A DNA stretch of 64,000 nucleotides, from contig NZ_JAJJMM010000001.1 of NCBI RefSeq assembly GCF_020905295.1, forward strand, positions 2,666,001 to 2,730,000, written 5' to 3'. Position 1 is the first letter of the stretch. Each line of letters opens with the position of its first letter. Positions 44,474 through 53,702 of the stretch are shown piece by piece. The stretch comes from Flavobacterium piscisymbiosum (lineage in GTDB: Bacteria; Bacteroidota; Bacteroidia; Flavobacteriales; Flavobacteriaceae). A program made the translations under genes and the position numbers. The notes beneath the pieces were generated by a model that was not told the origin of the DNA, searched no databases, and saw only the letters and a program-made list of their open reading frames with translations.

Positions 44474-45259
44474 ATGAACGAGAAAAATGTAGGATACTTG
44501 AAAGATCAGTTAAAATATACTGGATTTGGCGAAGGATTGGAAAATGTATTGGTAGAGAATATCCAAAAAGGAAACCTCGAATTTAAATTGGATCATGAGG
44601 CCAAATATGGGACTGATACCGTTTTGACTTCATTAAATTTCAAGAAGTCGGAGCAGAGTGATATGTACTTTTTTAATTCATACAATATGAAAATTCAAAA
44701 AGAAGGACAACCAGAGGAATTATCGCAGACTTTTTACATCAATAGAGATAATAACATAACAGCTAAGGAAGCCTACAATTTAATGGAAGGCAGGGCAGTT
44801 AATAAGGATCTTAAAAATAAAGAAGGGGAAGTGTACAATGCTTGGATCAAGATCGATTTCAAAGTGGCTGATGATGAAAAAGGAAACTTTAAACTCAATC
44901 ATTATCATCAGAATTACGGTTATGATCTTGAAGCTAGTCTGTCTAAACATCCTATTAAAGAGTTGGAAACTCCTAAGTACAAGGAAGATTTGATAAACTC
45001 ACTCAAAAAAGGAAATCTTCAGTCTGTTACATTCGTAATTGCGGGAGAGGAACGAAAACAGTTTGTGGAAGCAAATCCGCATTTTAAAACAGTTAATGTC
45101 TATGATAGCTCAATGCAGAGGATCAATGATCAGAAGAAAAAACAATCGGAGTCAAAAGCACAAGGTAAGGATGTAAAGCAGAACCAAGATGCAGATGCTG
45201 AATCGGGGCCAGGGCCACAGAAAAATACAAAAAAAAAGAAACAAGGTAATTCAATTTAA
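44474..45259 (+). CDS. DUF3945-like cytosolic protein of the conjugative element
   Basis: A 261-aa hydrophilic protein. KYTGFGEGLENVLVENIQKG begins a repeat-like region with KGNLEFKLDHEAKYGTDTV and YFFNSYNMKIQKEG. KKGNLQSVTFVIAGEERKQF appears again near residue 180. The tail is a Lys/Glu/Gln-rich disordered stretch. This pattern fits the DUF3945/ArdC-neighbour proteins found in many Bacteroidota conjugative elements. Its function is unknown. Confidence 0.65.
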   Translation: MNEKNVGYLKDQLKYTGFGEGLENVLVENIQKGNLEFKLDHEAKYGTDTVLTSLNFKKSEQSDMYFFNSYNMKIQKEGQPEELSQTFYINRDNNITAKEAYNLMEGRAVNKDLKNKEGEVYNAWIKIDFKVADDEKGNFKLNHYHQNYGYDLEASLSKHPIKELETPKYKEDLINSLKKGNLQSVTFVIAGEERKQFVEANPHFKTVNVYDSSMQRINDQKKKQSESKAQGKDVKQNQDADAESGPGPQKNTKKKKQGNSI

Positions 45260-45264
45260 AGGTT

Positions 45265-45552
45265 ATGGATAATTTAAAACCTTTATCAGCCTTTTTTCTG
45301 GCCATTGAAAAAGACTTTCGAATCAGTACGACTCATATTGCCATATATGCTGCCCTACTTCAGTTCCGAATTGATAAGGGTTTTATAAATCCGGTGCAGG
45401 CTTACAGTATAGAAATTCAAAATATAGCTAAAATAGCCTCACCAAAGACCTATCATAAATGTATGCGCGAGCTGGATGCATATGGTTATGTGATTTACTT
45501 GCCTACAAAGAATAAAAATAAAAGAAGCAGTATATATTTTCATTCAGATTAA
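45265..45552 (+). CDS. Small winged-helix-like protein
   Basis: A 95-aa protein whose core reads as a winged-helix domain (FRISTTHIAIYAALLQFRID, IQNIAKIASPKTYHKCMREL, then YGYVIYLPTKNKNKRSSIY as the wing). It could be a DNA-binding regulator or replication helper of the element. It starts 5 bp after the preceding gene. Confidence 0.6.
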   Translation: MDNLKPLSAFFLAIEKDFRISTTHIAIYAALLQFRIDKGFINPVQAYSIEIQNIAKIASPKTYHKCMRELDAYGYVIYLPTKNKNKRSSIYFHSD

Positions 45553-45570
45553 AATAAAAAACGCGGCACT

Positions 45571-45993
45571 ATGAAAAAAATACTTAATACTGATAGGTTA
45601 CTTTTTTTTGAATTAAAACTCGAGCGGCTGGAAAATTTTATATTCCAGCAAAAGGACGAAAATAAAGCAGCCGGCAGTGTAAATGTAAATTCGGAAAAGT
45701 GTAAAAGTGCACTTAACAAGTTTGAAACAGCCAGTCTTTTTTACACTCTGATGGATGAAGGCCTACTGTATTTTGACCGTACTGACAAAAGGAAAAACAG
45801 AAGCGTTTTTCAAAATTTTATCTGCACCCATTTCACTTATGCAGGGGATGAGGGCTGCCAGGTGAGAATTACTACAATAAATAAACAGTTTTCAGAATGC
45901 ATCGGATTTACGTATCGTGAAAAACAGCTAAGGTTTTTAGAAAGACTGATATTGATTCTTTCAGAAAGAAAGAACAGGCTTGAAGGTTGGTAA
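45571..45993 (+). CDS. Short RteC-domain-like protein
   Basis: A 140-aa protein: KFETASLFYTLMDEGLLYFD, RSVFQNFICTHFTYAGDEG and REKQLRFLERLILIL. The layout resembles the C-terminal domain of RteC-type regulators and of the 400-aa protein at 32820. It lies with two other small DNA-binding proteins at the end of the element, suggesting a regulatory cassette. The identification is tentative. Confidence 0.45.
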   Translation: MKKILNTDRLLFFELKLERLENFIFQQKDENKAAGSVNVNSEKCKSALNKFETASLFYTLMDEGLLYFDRTDKRKNRSVFQNFICTHFTYAGDEGCQVRITTINKQFSECIGFTYREKQLRFLERLILILSERKNRLEGW

Positions 45994-46041
45994 TTTTTAT
46001 AAAAAAATACGAGCAAAAGTTAAACATTAAAAATACGAGCA

Positions 46042-46323
46042 ATGAATAGTAATGAAAAGAAAATGGCTTTTATAATAAAAGTGAAGGAGTTAATAGAGCC
46101 TGTTGTGTTAAGACTGGAAACAATTGATTCAAAAATCAGCCAGGGAAAAGTCTTGAGGCCTCAATACTACAGAAATGAAGATTTAAAAAAAATGTTTGGG
46201 TTGTCCAATAACACTATTATAAAATACAGGCAGACCGGAATTCTGCCCTACACTAAGCTGGGAGATATTTTTTTATATGACAGTGGCAAGATTGATAAAA
46301 TACTTAAAAGCAACGAATCATAA
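46042..46323 (+). CDS. Excisionase-like helix-turn-helix (MerR/HTH_17-type) protein
   Basis: A 93-aa protein. After a helical N-terminus the HTH reads YYRNEDLKKMFGLSNNTIIK, then YRQTGILPYTKLGDIFLYDS, as in Bacteroidota excisionases and mobilisation-linked HTH_17 proteins. It is the last gene of the element before the terminator and the tRNA gene. Excisionase function is inferred; no integrase is in view. Confidence 0.75.
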   Translation: MNSNEKKMAFIIKVKELIEPVVLRLETIDSKISQGKVLRPQYYRNEDLKKMFGLSNNTIIKYRQTGILPYTKLGDIFLYDSGKIDKILKSNES

Positions 46324-46428
46324 TCCAGCATTTATGCAGTTACCCAGATTTAAAAAGCAGCACAAAATAGAGAGGGGTAACCACAATGGTAACTGTTTTT
46401 CAAGCAGGGTTCGATACCATTCCAAATG

Positions 46429-46464
46429 AAAAATCCTTTAAACACTGATGTTTAAAGGATTTTT
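46429..46464. terminator. Strong bidirectional hairpin terminator between the element and tRNA-Ser
   Basis: AAAAATCCTTTAAACA (46429-46444) and its exact complement at 46449-46464 form a 16-bp perfect stem with a CTGA loop. T-rich sequence follows on the plus side (TTTTTATTTTTT), and the A-rich 5' flank gives a T tract for the minus strand. It would end both the plus-strand element transcripts and the tRNA transcript. Confidence 0.8.
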
Positions 46465-46494
46465 ATTTTTTAAAGTCAAGTTTTTGACTTTATC

Positions 46495-46582
46495 TGGCGG
46501 AGGAAGAGGGATTCGAACCCCCGGACCTGTTACAGTCAACAGTTTTCAAGACTGCCGCATTCGACCGCTCTGCCATTCCTCC
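46495..46582 (-). tRNA. tRNA-Ser (anticodon UGA), 3' CCA encoded
   Basis: On the minus strand the gene begins GGAGGAATGGCAGAGCGGTC and ends in CCGCCA. The 7-bp acceptor stem (GGAGGAA/TTCCTCC), the CTTGAAA anticodon loop reading UGA, the long variable arm and the GGTTCGAATCC T-arm are all present; 88 nt including CCA. Its 3' end faces the conjugative remnant; such 3' ends are typical integration sites. Confidence 0.97.
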
Positions 46583-47573
46583 AGTAAGACGCAATCATTT
46601 GCTCATTGCGGGTGCAAAGATAAAATGTTTTTTTAAATGCAGAAATTTTTTTGATACTATTTATGAAGAAAAGGATATCAGCATCATAAGCGAAGAAAAT
46701 CATTTATAAAATCCAAGAGGAGCGCATTTTTTTTCTTAGAATAATTTTCAACCGTATGTCTAATGATTAGTTAGGATCCAAATAGCAAGCGCAGTTAAAA
46801 AGAGTTATGTATCCGTTCACATTTTGAGGTAAATTTAGAGAATTGCATCATATGTTACATGTCAAGTTTGTTAAGTTTTAGTTTAAAATTTTTGGTATTT
46901 AAAGTGTTTAATTTATTCCAAATTGTTAGAAGAAGTATGAAGCAAATGTCTTACTTATGTAAATAATTGTAATTTATTACCGTAAGAAATGTAGTACTTT
47001 AATAAGCGTTGCTATAAAATGAAATGGAGAATACAGGGATTGCAAAAGATTATAATCTTGAAGGTGTGCTTCCATGAGAATGACGCTTTTCAACAATCTC
47101 TGAGTTCACCTGGTGAATTTGATCAGCTGGAAGTTTTTTGAGGTTTTCCACGATTTAGCTAAAATGGAAGTTCATCGTGCCCAATTAGCCAGTCTGGAGC
47201 TTGCGACATTTCCGCCATATGACATTTTTTATTTCTCATAATCATATTGATCGTAATCGTCATAATAGTAAAAATAGGAATCTTGATCTTCAGATTCGGG
47301 ATGAATGTTGTATGCTTTAACGCTTGTAGCAAAGTATGTAATTCCATTAATACAAAAAGCCATCAAAAAAATAAAAATACGGTTTGATGGTTTATGAAAT
47401 AAAAATCCTATTTTTGAAAGCAAGAGAAAAACGAAAATTGTCGGACATCGCATTCGATAAATGCAGATGTGTAATCAGTTGTCTCGCATATACGACAAAT
47501 AATGAGGGTTTCAGCTTCCAATGTCTGAAGTTTCAATTAAATATTTTAATTACTTAATTTATCAAATTCAATA
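46583..47573. other. Nearly 1 kb without a convincing gene, probably decayed
   Basis: AT-rich sequence with short frames only. The best remnant is on the minus strand around 47070-47150 (VENLKKLPADQIHQVNSEIV), a fragment that reads like a once-coding region and is closed by stops on both sides. A weak membrane-protein candidate at 47229-47453 is listed separately. No repeat, RNA or terminator is evident. Confidence 0.4.
47229..47453 (-). CDS. Possible small membrane protein (doubtful)
   Basis: A 74-aa frame with two hydrophobic stretches (TIFVFLLLSKIGFLF and IFIFLMAFCINGITYFATSV) and an acidic, tyrosine-rich tail (SYFYYYDDYDQYDYEK). The composition could be that of a real membrane peptide. 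There is no upstream signal or family to support it, and the region looks decayed. Confidence 0.25.
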   Translation of the reverse strand: MRCPTIFVFLLLSKIGFLFHKPSNRIFIFLMAFCINGITYFATSVKAYNIHPESEDQDSYFYYYDDYDQYDYEK

Positions 47574-48607
47574 ATGAAAATTTTTATTTCTCACTCGTCT
47601 AGAAACGCGAACTACGGACAAGCCATTGTAGACTTGCTGGTCGCTGTTGGTGTTAACAACGAACAAATTACACAAGCAATGACGCATTTGGTATTCCTAC
47701 AGGTCAAAATATTTTCAATTGGCTGAGGGCTAGGATCACCGAGAAACCGTATGTTATTTATCTTCTTTCTTCAGAATATTATTCTAGTGTGGCATGTCTT
47801 AATGAGATGGGAGCAGCTTGGATTGTAGAAAATGAACACACAATTATATTTACACCTGAATTTAAAGCATCAAGTTCAGAGTTCCAAAGTGGGGCACTCG
47901 ATCCTAGAGAAAGGGGATTCAAGATAAATAATCACGATAGAGTAATTGACTTTGTCGAAAATCTTCGCAATTTATTTCCAATTTCGACTAAAACGGTTTT
48001 CGTCAGTCAAAAGATACGTGAGTTTATTGAAAAGGTTAATTCTTTCGAAACTCCGAAACTAAGTTTGTCACTAAGCCAAATTGTAAAAAAGGAGAATAGT
48101 GCAAATCCTATTATTACAGCCAAAGTAGAAGAAAAAGTGATAGTTGAAGATTCTGCAAAAAGAATAATTAATACATACAGCAATAATACACAGGTAGACA
48201 AGCTCTTTAAGGATCTCCAAGAAGGTAGGTTAAAGGATGAGGAAACAATTTTACTTCACTACGCAATAGACACAGCTAGATTCAAATTGGGAGTTGGATG
48301 GAAAAGTGCAGGTGAAATTGATAACATTAAAACTTGGGAAGATGTCCATTCATTGAATTCAAAACTATCACGAGGATATGATGAAGTCATGCGTCGATTA
48401 GACTTAAAGAGGCTAACAGAAGTTACGGAAGTAACAAGCAGTAATAATCCAAGAGAGGTTGCATTCATCTCAGAATTAAAAGATTTGCTGATTCAATTGC
48501 CTGAACAATTTGATTTAAAAATTAACGAAACCTTAGCAAGAAATGAGAAGATGGTCCAAAATTTGTCTTGGAATGTTTCAGACAATGACAGTGGTTTGCC
48601 ATTTTAG
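47574..48607 (+). pseudogene. TIR-domain protein, split by a one-base frameshift in the TIR domain
   Basis: ATG 47574 opens with KIFISHSSRNANYGQAIVDL, the start of a bacterial TIR domain, but this frame stops at about 47727. The other frame carries on in good register: NDAFGIPTGQNIFNWLRARI, then KPYVIYLLSSEYYSSVACLN and EMGAAW with the catalytic Glu. One base appears missing at about 47668-47680. Downstream (residues about 130-345) is a helical region of unknown type. TIR proteins of this group cleave NAD+ during infection. The gene may be inactivated, or the base may be a sequencing error. Confidence 0.75.
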
Positions 48608-48789
48608 ACAGATAATCTAATTTGCCAGATCTGAGTGTATTGGCAGTATTTGTTTAATCGCTTTATTTTTATTTGTGGAAGAAGCTTTAAAGATTGTTGA
48701 AGTTTATGGTAGGTATTAAAAGTGATCAACTAGGTTAAAAAATAGATATATCGTGTAAAAAATTATAAAGCCAATATGTACTTAAAAAT

Positions 48790-48840
48790 TAAATGAACGA
48801 TGGTTTTGCATTTGAATGATTTAGCACTTGCTTAACAGAA
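48790..48840. repeat. Fragment H of the repeat A-B-C family
   Basis: GATGGTTTTGCATTTGAATG followed by ATTTAGCACTTGCTTAACAG resembles the middle of repeats A, B and C (TGGTTTTGTATTTGAGATGATTTAGC). Only this core is kept; no palindromic ends are visible. It lies in the 290-bp space between the TIR gene and the HEPN gene, otherwise without features. Confidence 0.4.
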
Positions 48841-48897
48841 TATTTTGAGTATAAATAGTTGCATAAACTGTATAATTGGAACCTTTTTTTATAATTT

Positions 48898-50253
48898 ATG
48901 AGCAAGGAGAATAAACTAAAAAAAAATTGCGAAAACTCGATTCAGAGATTTGTAAGAAATAAGAATATTTTTTCAAATTTTGATTGCTTCGAAGATTGGT
49001 ATTTGGAAGCATCTAGCATAAATGAAGCAGAAGCAAATAGGGAAGTAGAGTATCTTGATGCCATAAAAAAATATTTTGATTTTCAGTTTAAAAAGAATGA
49101 ATTTTACATTTCTTCTAGTGGTCTTGATCAAATAATATTTTTTTGCGTTCAAAATTCTGCAATTAGTAATTTTATTAATGATGTTTTTAACGAGGTACAA
49201 CTAAGCAATCTGGGAGGTAAGTCAGTGGTTATTTTTCCCATACATAATTTTGGATTTCAATTTTTAGGTATTAAAAACTTTTTCAATGGATCTTTAACTT
49301 CATTGATGTATGAAGATTTTCAGATCTCCACTCAAACTAATTCAATCGAGAAAACCAATAAATTAATTAATTCATTTTGCTTGAAGCAAACTGGCAAACG
49401 ATTGAAAATTGAAGATTTGAAACATTTTTATTTATCAAGAAACCTAAAATGGCTGGAACGGAATCCGCTTTTGCTTTTTAGTTTTAATTTTTCCCAACTT
49501 ACTCCATATGAGAATCAGGCTATAATTTTGGAAAAATTAGCCCATATCACAAATCAACTTTATTTTGTAAGTGTTTTAAGAAGTGATAATTCTCATTTAG
49601 GTGGACTTTTTTCTACAAAAAGGACTAATAATTGGGAAACGTTAGATTTAAAGCATTTTTTGACAATTAACGGATTTAACCAATCTATGCTTTGCAAGCC
49701 AATTCATTATAAGTACGATCTGCTGTTTAATGAAATGCATTTAAATATTGACTTATTATCAAGTACAAAAAAAATAGTAAAGTGGGAAAAAGATTCAATC
49801 AAATGTCTTGACCAGATATTTGCCGGAAATAAGAATTATCTACTGTCAGGGGATCGAAATTTTAATATTTACCACAAGATAAGCAATTCCCTCAAATACT
49901 TCAGAAGAAGTGTGAAAGCAGTAAATGAGGAAGATAAAATTATCAATATAAATATTGCAATAGAAGCATTGCTTTTAGACAATGAAGGAGATAAGGTACC
50001 TAAAATATTTGATAGATTGAATAAATCATTGAAATACTACCGCGAGAAAACAGAGGCATTGGAACAAGTCAACAAGGTAATTAAAGAACGAAATAATATA
50101 GTTCACAATGCACAGTTTAATAGTAAAGAAATAAATTTTATTGTGATTTATCGTATGTACTGCAAAGTCGTTAATTTTGTTACGGAGAATGCTTTGCAAA
50201 TAGACAGTTCGAAAGACAATAAGAAAATGCTATTGTTTTATGCTACAAAATAA
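48898..50253 (+). CDS. ApeA-like HEPN-domain protein
   Basis: A 451-aa protein. The N-terminal 320 residues are an unrecognised alpha/beta region. The C-terminal 120 residues look like an Apea-type HEPN RNase: INIAIEALLLDNEGDKVPKI and FDRLNKSLKYYREKTEALEQ, then KERNNIVHNAQ. RNNIVH is the R-x4-H catalytic motif. Such proteins cut RNA in response to phage. It is a lone plus-strand gene downstream of the broken TIR gene, with a copy of the A-C repeat core in its leader. Confidence 0.62.
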   Translation: MSKENKLKKNCENSIQRFVRNKNIFSNFDCFEDWYLEASSINEAEANREVEYLDAIKKYFDFQFKKNEFYISSSGLDQIIFFCVQNSAISNFINDVFNEVQLSNLGGKSVVIFPIHNFGFQFLGIKNFFNGSLTSLMYEDFQISTQTNSIEKTNKLINSFCLKQTGKRLKIEDLKHFYLSRNLKWLERNPLLLFSFNFSQLTPYENQAIILEKLAHITNQLYFVSVLRSDNSHLGGLFSTKRTNNWETLDLKHFLTINGFNQSMLCKPIHYKYDLLFNEMHLNIDLLSSTKKIVKWEKDSIKCLDQIFAGNKNYLLSGDRNFNIYHKISNSLKYFRRSVKAVNEEDKIININIAIEALLLDNEGDKVPKIFDRLNKSLKYYREKTEALEQVNKVIKERNNIVHNAQFNSKEINFIVIYRMYCKVVNFVTENALQIDSSKDNKKMLLFYATK

Positions 50254-50366
50254 AGAAGTAGCATAAAATAAACTTTCTCCTCCAACACTTTTGTCCTTAT
50301 CAAGGATCAGTATTCAGTTTCATTTAACACATTAGCAAATAATTTATTTATAATCATATATAAAAA

Positions 50367-50603
50367 ATGGCAATAAAACATAGTACGGGTAGATTCCAAG
50401 TGTGCAGAAATAAAACTGGAATAGCAAAATCAACTGAAATTTTATTAACTGGTGACAAAAAGGAAATTGACAAATTTTGGAACGAATTGATTAGGGAAAA
50501 AGATTTTACTTATTATATGACCGAAGAAGTGTTTTATAGCGGAACCCAAAAAGATGCATTTGGAATGCCGATTGACAGTACTCCAGAATTTCAGAGATTG
50601 TAA
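50367..50603 (+). CDS. Small hypothetical protein (78 aa)
   Basis: A short soluble protein (FQVCRNKTGIAKSTEILLTG, DKKEIDKFWNELIREKDFTY), with no known motif. The start is preceded by an AT-rich leader, and a structured intergenic element follows 140 bp after its stop. It could be a regulator or an antitoxin-like partner of the HEPN protein upstream, from which 113 bp separate it. Confidence 0.5.
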   Translation: MAIKHSTGRFQVCRNKTGIAKSTEILLTGDKKEIDKFWNELIREKDFTYYMTEEVFYSGTQKDAFGMPIDSTPEFQRL

Positions 50604-50704
50604 AAAAGCAGATTAGCTAATAAAGAACTAAATCAAATTTTAGTTTTATTGAGACAACAGTCTATAACAATTTTACGTCATGTGTTTTTCTTATTGTGTC
50701 CAGC

Positions 50705-50734
50705 CTAATTATGTTCGCATGCGGACATAATTAG
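50705..50734. repeat. 30-nt near-perfect palindrome
   Basis: The arms CTAATTATGTTCGCA and TGCGGACATAATTAG meet at GCATGC and pair over all 15 positions, with one T-G wobble. It ends 10 bp before structured element copy 1, downstream of the 78-aa gene. There is no T tract, so it is a poor terminator; a protein-binding or recombination site is possible. Confidence 0.55.
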
Positions 50735-50744
50735 AAATGGGCAT

Positions 50745-50860
50745 AAACTAGACTTTATGGATGACTAGACCAATGGAGGTTTCAAGACGACTGATTATTA
50801 ATCAGGACTATGTTTAGTGTGGAAGGCTACATTGGAGAAACATTCTATTGCCAGTAAGGG
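50745..50860. repeat. Structured intergenic element, copy 1
   Basis: About 72% identical to 61416-61526. Shared blocks include AGACTT, GGATG, AATG, TTTCAA, GACT, ATTATT, TTAGT, GAAAC and CTATT. The helix CTGAT (50791-50795)/ATCAG (50801-50805) is CTAAT/ATTAG in the other copy, a compensatory pair change. GTTTC and GAAAC can close an outer helix. Both copies lie 3' of accessory genes. The strand is unknown. Confidence 0.5.
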
Positions 50861-50966
50861 GTAGGTTAGTTGGAGCCAGCGATTTGTTCAGCGTGAAGAT
50901 TAATTAGTTTTGTCTATTTAATAAACTATGGCACGATGGATAATTTGTTTAGTACTTCTTGGTGCT

Positions 50967-53633
50967 CTATTTTAAATTTATTGTGTTTCGGCATTCAGGA
51001 TAACTTGTACATCCCAGAAAGCTTCCATAAATCCCTGTCCTTTTTGTCATAAAACCGCTTTCGCATTTAAAGCATAGAAAACTATCATTCAAAATTTCTA
51101 GGCTGTTGTAGGTCTGGTTACAGCTGGGATAATGCGAGCAACCCAAAAAATGATTGCTATTCAAAGGATTCTGTCTGATTACCAATTTTCCTGTTTTACA
51201 GTAAGGACAATTAGTAATATTTAATCTGCCGTTATTTTTACCAAGAAGATAATTATGATCTTTTAACAGCTCCTCTGTAAATAACGATGCATCTGCTGGA
51301 ATTAGCAGTATGACTTCATTTCTGGTTCTGGTCAAGGCTACATAAAACAGCCTGCGCTCTTCTGCAAATCGATATTCTTCTTCATCACTCAGCAGGAGGG
51401 ATAAGATAGGATCATCGGTCATCTTGTTAGGAAACCCCAACAGATGATTTCTGAGATTTAAAATAATTACATTGTCCGCTTCAGTTCCTTTGGATTTATG
51501 GACCGTCAGATATTTAATATTGATTTCTTCGAAGCCTTTGATCTCTAAAGCGTCATTTCTTTCGATATATTTAATTCTGCTTTCTGGCCTAAGCTTTATC
51601 AGATCATTGATGTCAAAGCTGTGTCTTCCTAAGACTAAAATCGATTTATTTCCATACTTGACTACTAAGTTTTGAATTTGTTTTATAAAAACATCCTCGA
51701 TTTCATCAGGATGATAATTCACAAAATTTATGGGCTCAGTTAAAGGATCTTTATTGGAACTAGGTTTTTTTGAAATTTGGCTGGGATTTTTTTGGACATA
51801 TTTTGAGGTTATGTCAATAAGGGACTGTGCGTTTCTGTAAGTCTGCTCTATGAGTAATTTTTCATGCTTGCCGACATGCTTTTCAAAATTACTGAATAGT
51901 GAAACATCGCTTCCCGCAAAACGGTAAATGGACTGCCAGTCATCCCCGACGCAGGTCAGTCTTGCGCCTGAGAGATCTCGGATTTCCTTAATCAGATTGA
52001 ATCTCGAAAAAGAAATGTCCTGATATTCATCTATGATAATATATCTGTATGGATAACTTGGCCTATTTCTTTTTACAGCGTCTGCGGCCTTATTGATCAT
52101 ATCATTGAAATCGATCTCAATTCTCTCTTTCAGCTTCTGGTCATACTTTTCAAGAATGGGAAGTGCAAACTCCAGAAACATTCCTTGGCGTTCGATCATG
52201 AAAGTGTTTTGCGTTTTATTTTTCTCCGACAAAAGCTCCATCAGTGAGTTTTGGTCCAGTTGCCGTGATTTTATGAGATTGATGAAGCTTTCAATAAGCT
52301 TGTTTATCTCCCTGCCAAAGTTTTTTTCATCATCTGAAACCTTTGCATAGATATCCTTTATGTCCCTGGGCTTAAAGGCTACATTCTCTGCGGTCAGCAT
52401 ACTTTTAAGCTTCTCCAGTAAAATTTTGTCTCTGTTGTAATAGGAATACGTTTCAAGCAGCCTGGTTTTATATTCTTTGTGGGTATTTCTTTTCAGCTCC
52501 ATTTCCTCCACATATTTCTGTGCATTGAACGGTGTGAGCCATTTAGCTTCATCATGCTCATCCACGCCGAAATGTTCTAAGTAAATATTATAGTCGGTTA
52601 GAAAGAAGTCAGGACGGTACAATGAATCACCATAGGGATAAGGCTTTTCATATTCATATTCAATTCCATTGAGATAAAGGTAATTGGCTATCATAAGCTC
52701 TTCGACGCTTCTGACTCTTTCTCCGTTCATGGTATTTAGATCAGGGTTTGCCACTATGTTTAACGGCTCGCATTTTGATTTAAGCGTACCGAAATCGATC
52801 CCTTTTTCTGTGTCCAGTTTTTCTCCCAAGGAATCGTAGCTGTCATGCTCTTCTGGGATATTCATATAGCAGGCCACGTATTGGATATAAGATTGCAGGG
52901 CCTGATCGTCATCTAGAATGTCGGCTTTCAGATATTCCCTGATAACGCCACATAAAGTATTTTCATTGGTGACGGCGGGAATATCGGTATGAAATTTTTT
53001 AATGATATCATAGCCAAGTTTGTGAAAGGTGGTGGCTTGGACGCCAAGGTTAATCTTTTGCAGCCTCTCATTCAATTCCGAAACCGTTTTTTGGGTAAAG
53101 GACAGCACAAGGATTTCATCAGGCCTGATGTTTTTCTGCTCAATAAGATATTGGACTTTTCCAAGAATGGTAAGTGTCTTTCCAGAACCGGCTCCTGCAA
53201 TGATGAGGTTTGAATGCTCGTCTGTTATTACGGCAGTGCGCTGCTGATCGTCTAATTTCTTTTCTTCAATAGTATCGAAAAACAGTTTCAGCTCTTCCTT
53301 CTGAGTGCTGATGTAGTTTTTGTTGTACTGGACGATGTATTTGTCAAAGTCTTCGAATATGTCATTGAAGACCTTTACGGTTTGCTCTTTTTTGTAAAAA
53401 TTAGTTCTGTTTTTAAAGAAGTGTATTGCTGATGCATATTCAGACTTTATCCGGTCGCGTTCCACCCAGGTGATGTAGTCGTTTAAATTTTCAATGTAGT
53501 TAATAAAACTCTGGGCTTCATTAAGATTAGTTAAATACTTTTTGTCCTGATATTTTTTCTTTTGCAGATTTTGGTTATGGACAACAATAAGAAATACTAG
53601 AGTGCTAAGAATGATAATAAATGCTGAAACCAT
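50967..53633 (-). CDS. UvrD-type helicase with inserted nuclease-like domain and C-terminal zinc ribbons
   Basis: An 888-aa protein. An N-terminal membrane helix (VSAFIIILSTLVFLIVVHNQ) is unusual for this class. Walker A GAGSGKT is near residue 147, motif II IDEYQDISF near 535, and TVHKSKGTEADNVI near 720. Between the helicase halves, YLYLNGIEYEYEKPYPYG and YRPDFFLTDYNIYLEHFG look like an inserted PD-(D/E)XK domain. Two topoisomerase-type zinc ribbons end the protein (CPYCKTGKL, CFKCESGF). It is the last gene of a three-gene minus operon. A helicase-nuclease acting on foreign DNA at the membrane is a plausible reading. Confidence 0.8.
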   Translation of the reverse strand: MVSAFIIILSTLVFLIVVHNQNLQKKKYQDKKYLTNLNEAQSFINYIENLNDYITWVERDRIKSEYASAIHFFKNRTNFYKKEQTVKVFNDIFEDFDKYIVQYNKNYISTQKEELKLFFDTIEEKKLDDQQRTAVITDEHSNLIIAGAGSGKTLTILGKVQYLIEQKNIRPDEILVLSFTQKTVSELNERLQKINLGVQATTFHKLGYDIIKKFHTDIPAVTNENTLCGVIREYLKADILDDDQALQSYIQYVACYMNIPEEHDSYDSLGEKLDTEKGIDFGTLKSKCEPLNIVANPDLNTMNGERVRSVEELMIANYLYLNGIEYEYEKPYPYGDSLYRPDFFLTDYNIYLEHFGVDEHDEAKWLTPFNAQKYVEEMELKRNTHKEYKTRLLETYSYYNRDKILLEKLKSMLTAENVAFKPRDIKDIYAKVSDDEKNFGREINKLIESFINLIKSRQLDQNSLMELLSEKNKTQNTFMIERQGMFLEFALPILEKYDQKLKERIEIDFNDMINKAADAVKRNRPSYPYRYIIIDEYQDISFSRFNLIKEIRDLSGARLTCVGDDWQSIYRFAGSDVSLFSNFEKHVGKHEKLLIEQTYRNAQSLIDITSKYVQKNPSQISKKPSSNKDPLTEPINFVNYHPDEIEDVFIKQIQNLVVKYGNKSILVLGRHSFDINDLIKLRPESRIKYIERNDALEIKGFEEINIKYLTVHKSKGTEADNVIILNLRNHLLGFPNKMTDDPILSLLLSDEEEYRFAEERRLFYVALTRTRNEVILLIPADASLFTEELLKDHNYLLGKNNGRLNITNCPYCKTGKLVIRQNPLNSNHFLGCSHYPSCNQTYNSLEILNDSFLCFKCESGFMTKRTGIYGSFLGCTSYPECRNTINLK

Positions 53634-53702
53634 CTTTACTTTTATTTAAAACCTGAGACTAAACTTGAAATTTTAATTTGTTTTTCCTTATATAATCTAG
53701 TA

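Larger units (their letters stand above)
50604..50966. other. Gene-free 363-bp region with two structural elements
   Basis: It contains a 30-nt palindrome (50705-50734) and structured element copy 1 (50745-50860), listed separately. The remainder is AT-rich with no frame or repeat. Confidence 0.5.

Noticed and set aside
46339..46425. A T-arm-like sequence (GGGTTCGATACC near 46407-46418) and the inverted GTTACCC/GGGTAAC pair before the terminator, as a tRNA remnant or attachment site
   Set aside because: No acceptor or anticodon stems accompany it, and it does not match the 3' end of the adjacent tRNA-Ser beyond the common TTCGA core.
46465..46494. AAAGTCAA/TTGACTTT hairpin just 3' of the tRNA gene as its terminator
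   Set aside because: Read on the minus strand it is followed by A residues, not T; the 16-bp stem at 46429-46464 is the better terminator.
47159..47347. Minus-strand frame of 62 codons overlapping the 47229-47453 candidate
   Set aside because: Composition looks like out-of-frame translation, and it overlaps a slightly better candidate; neither has support.
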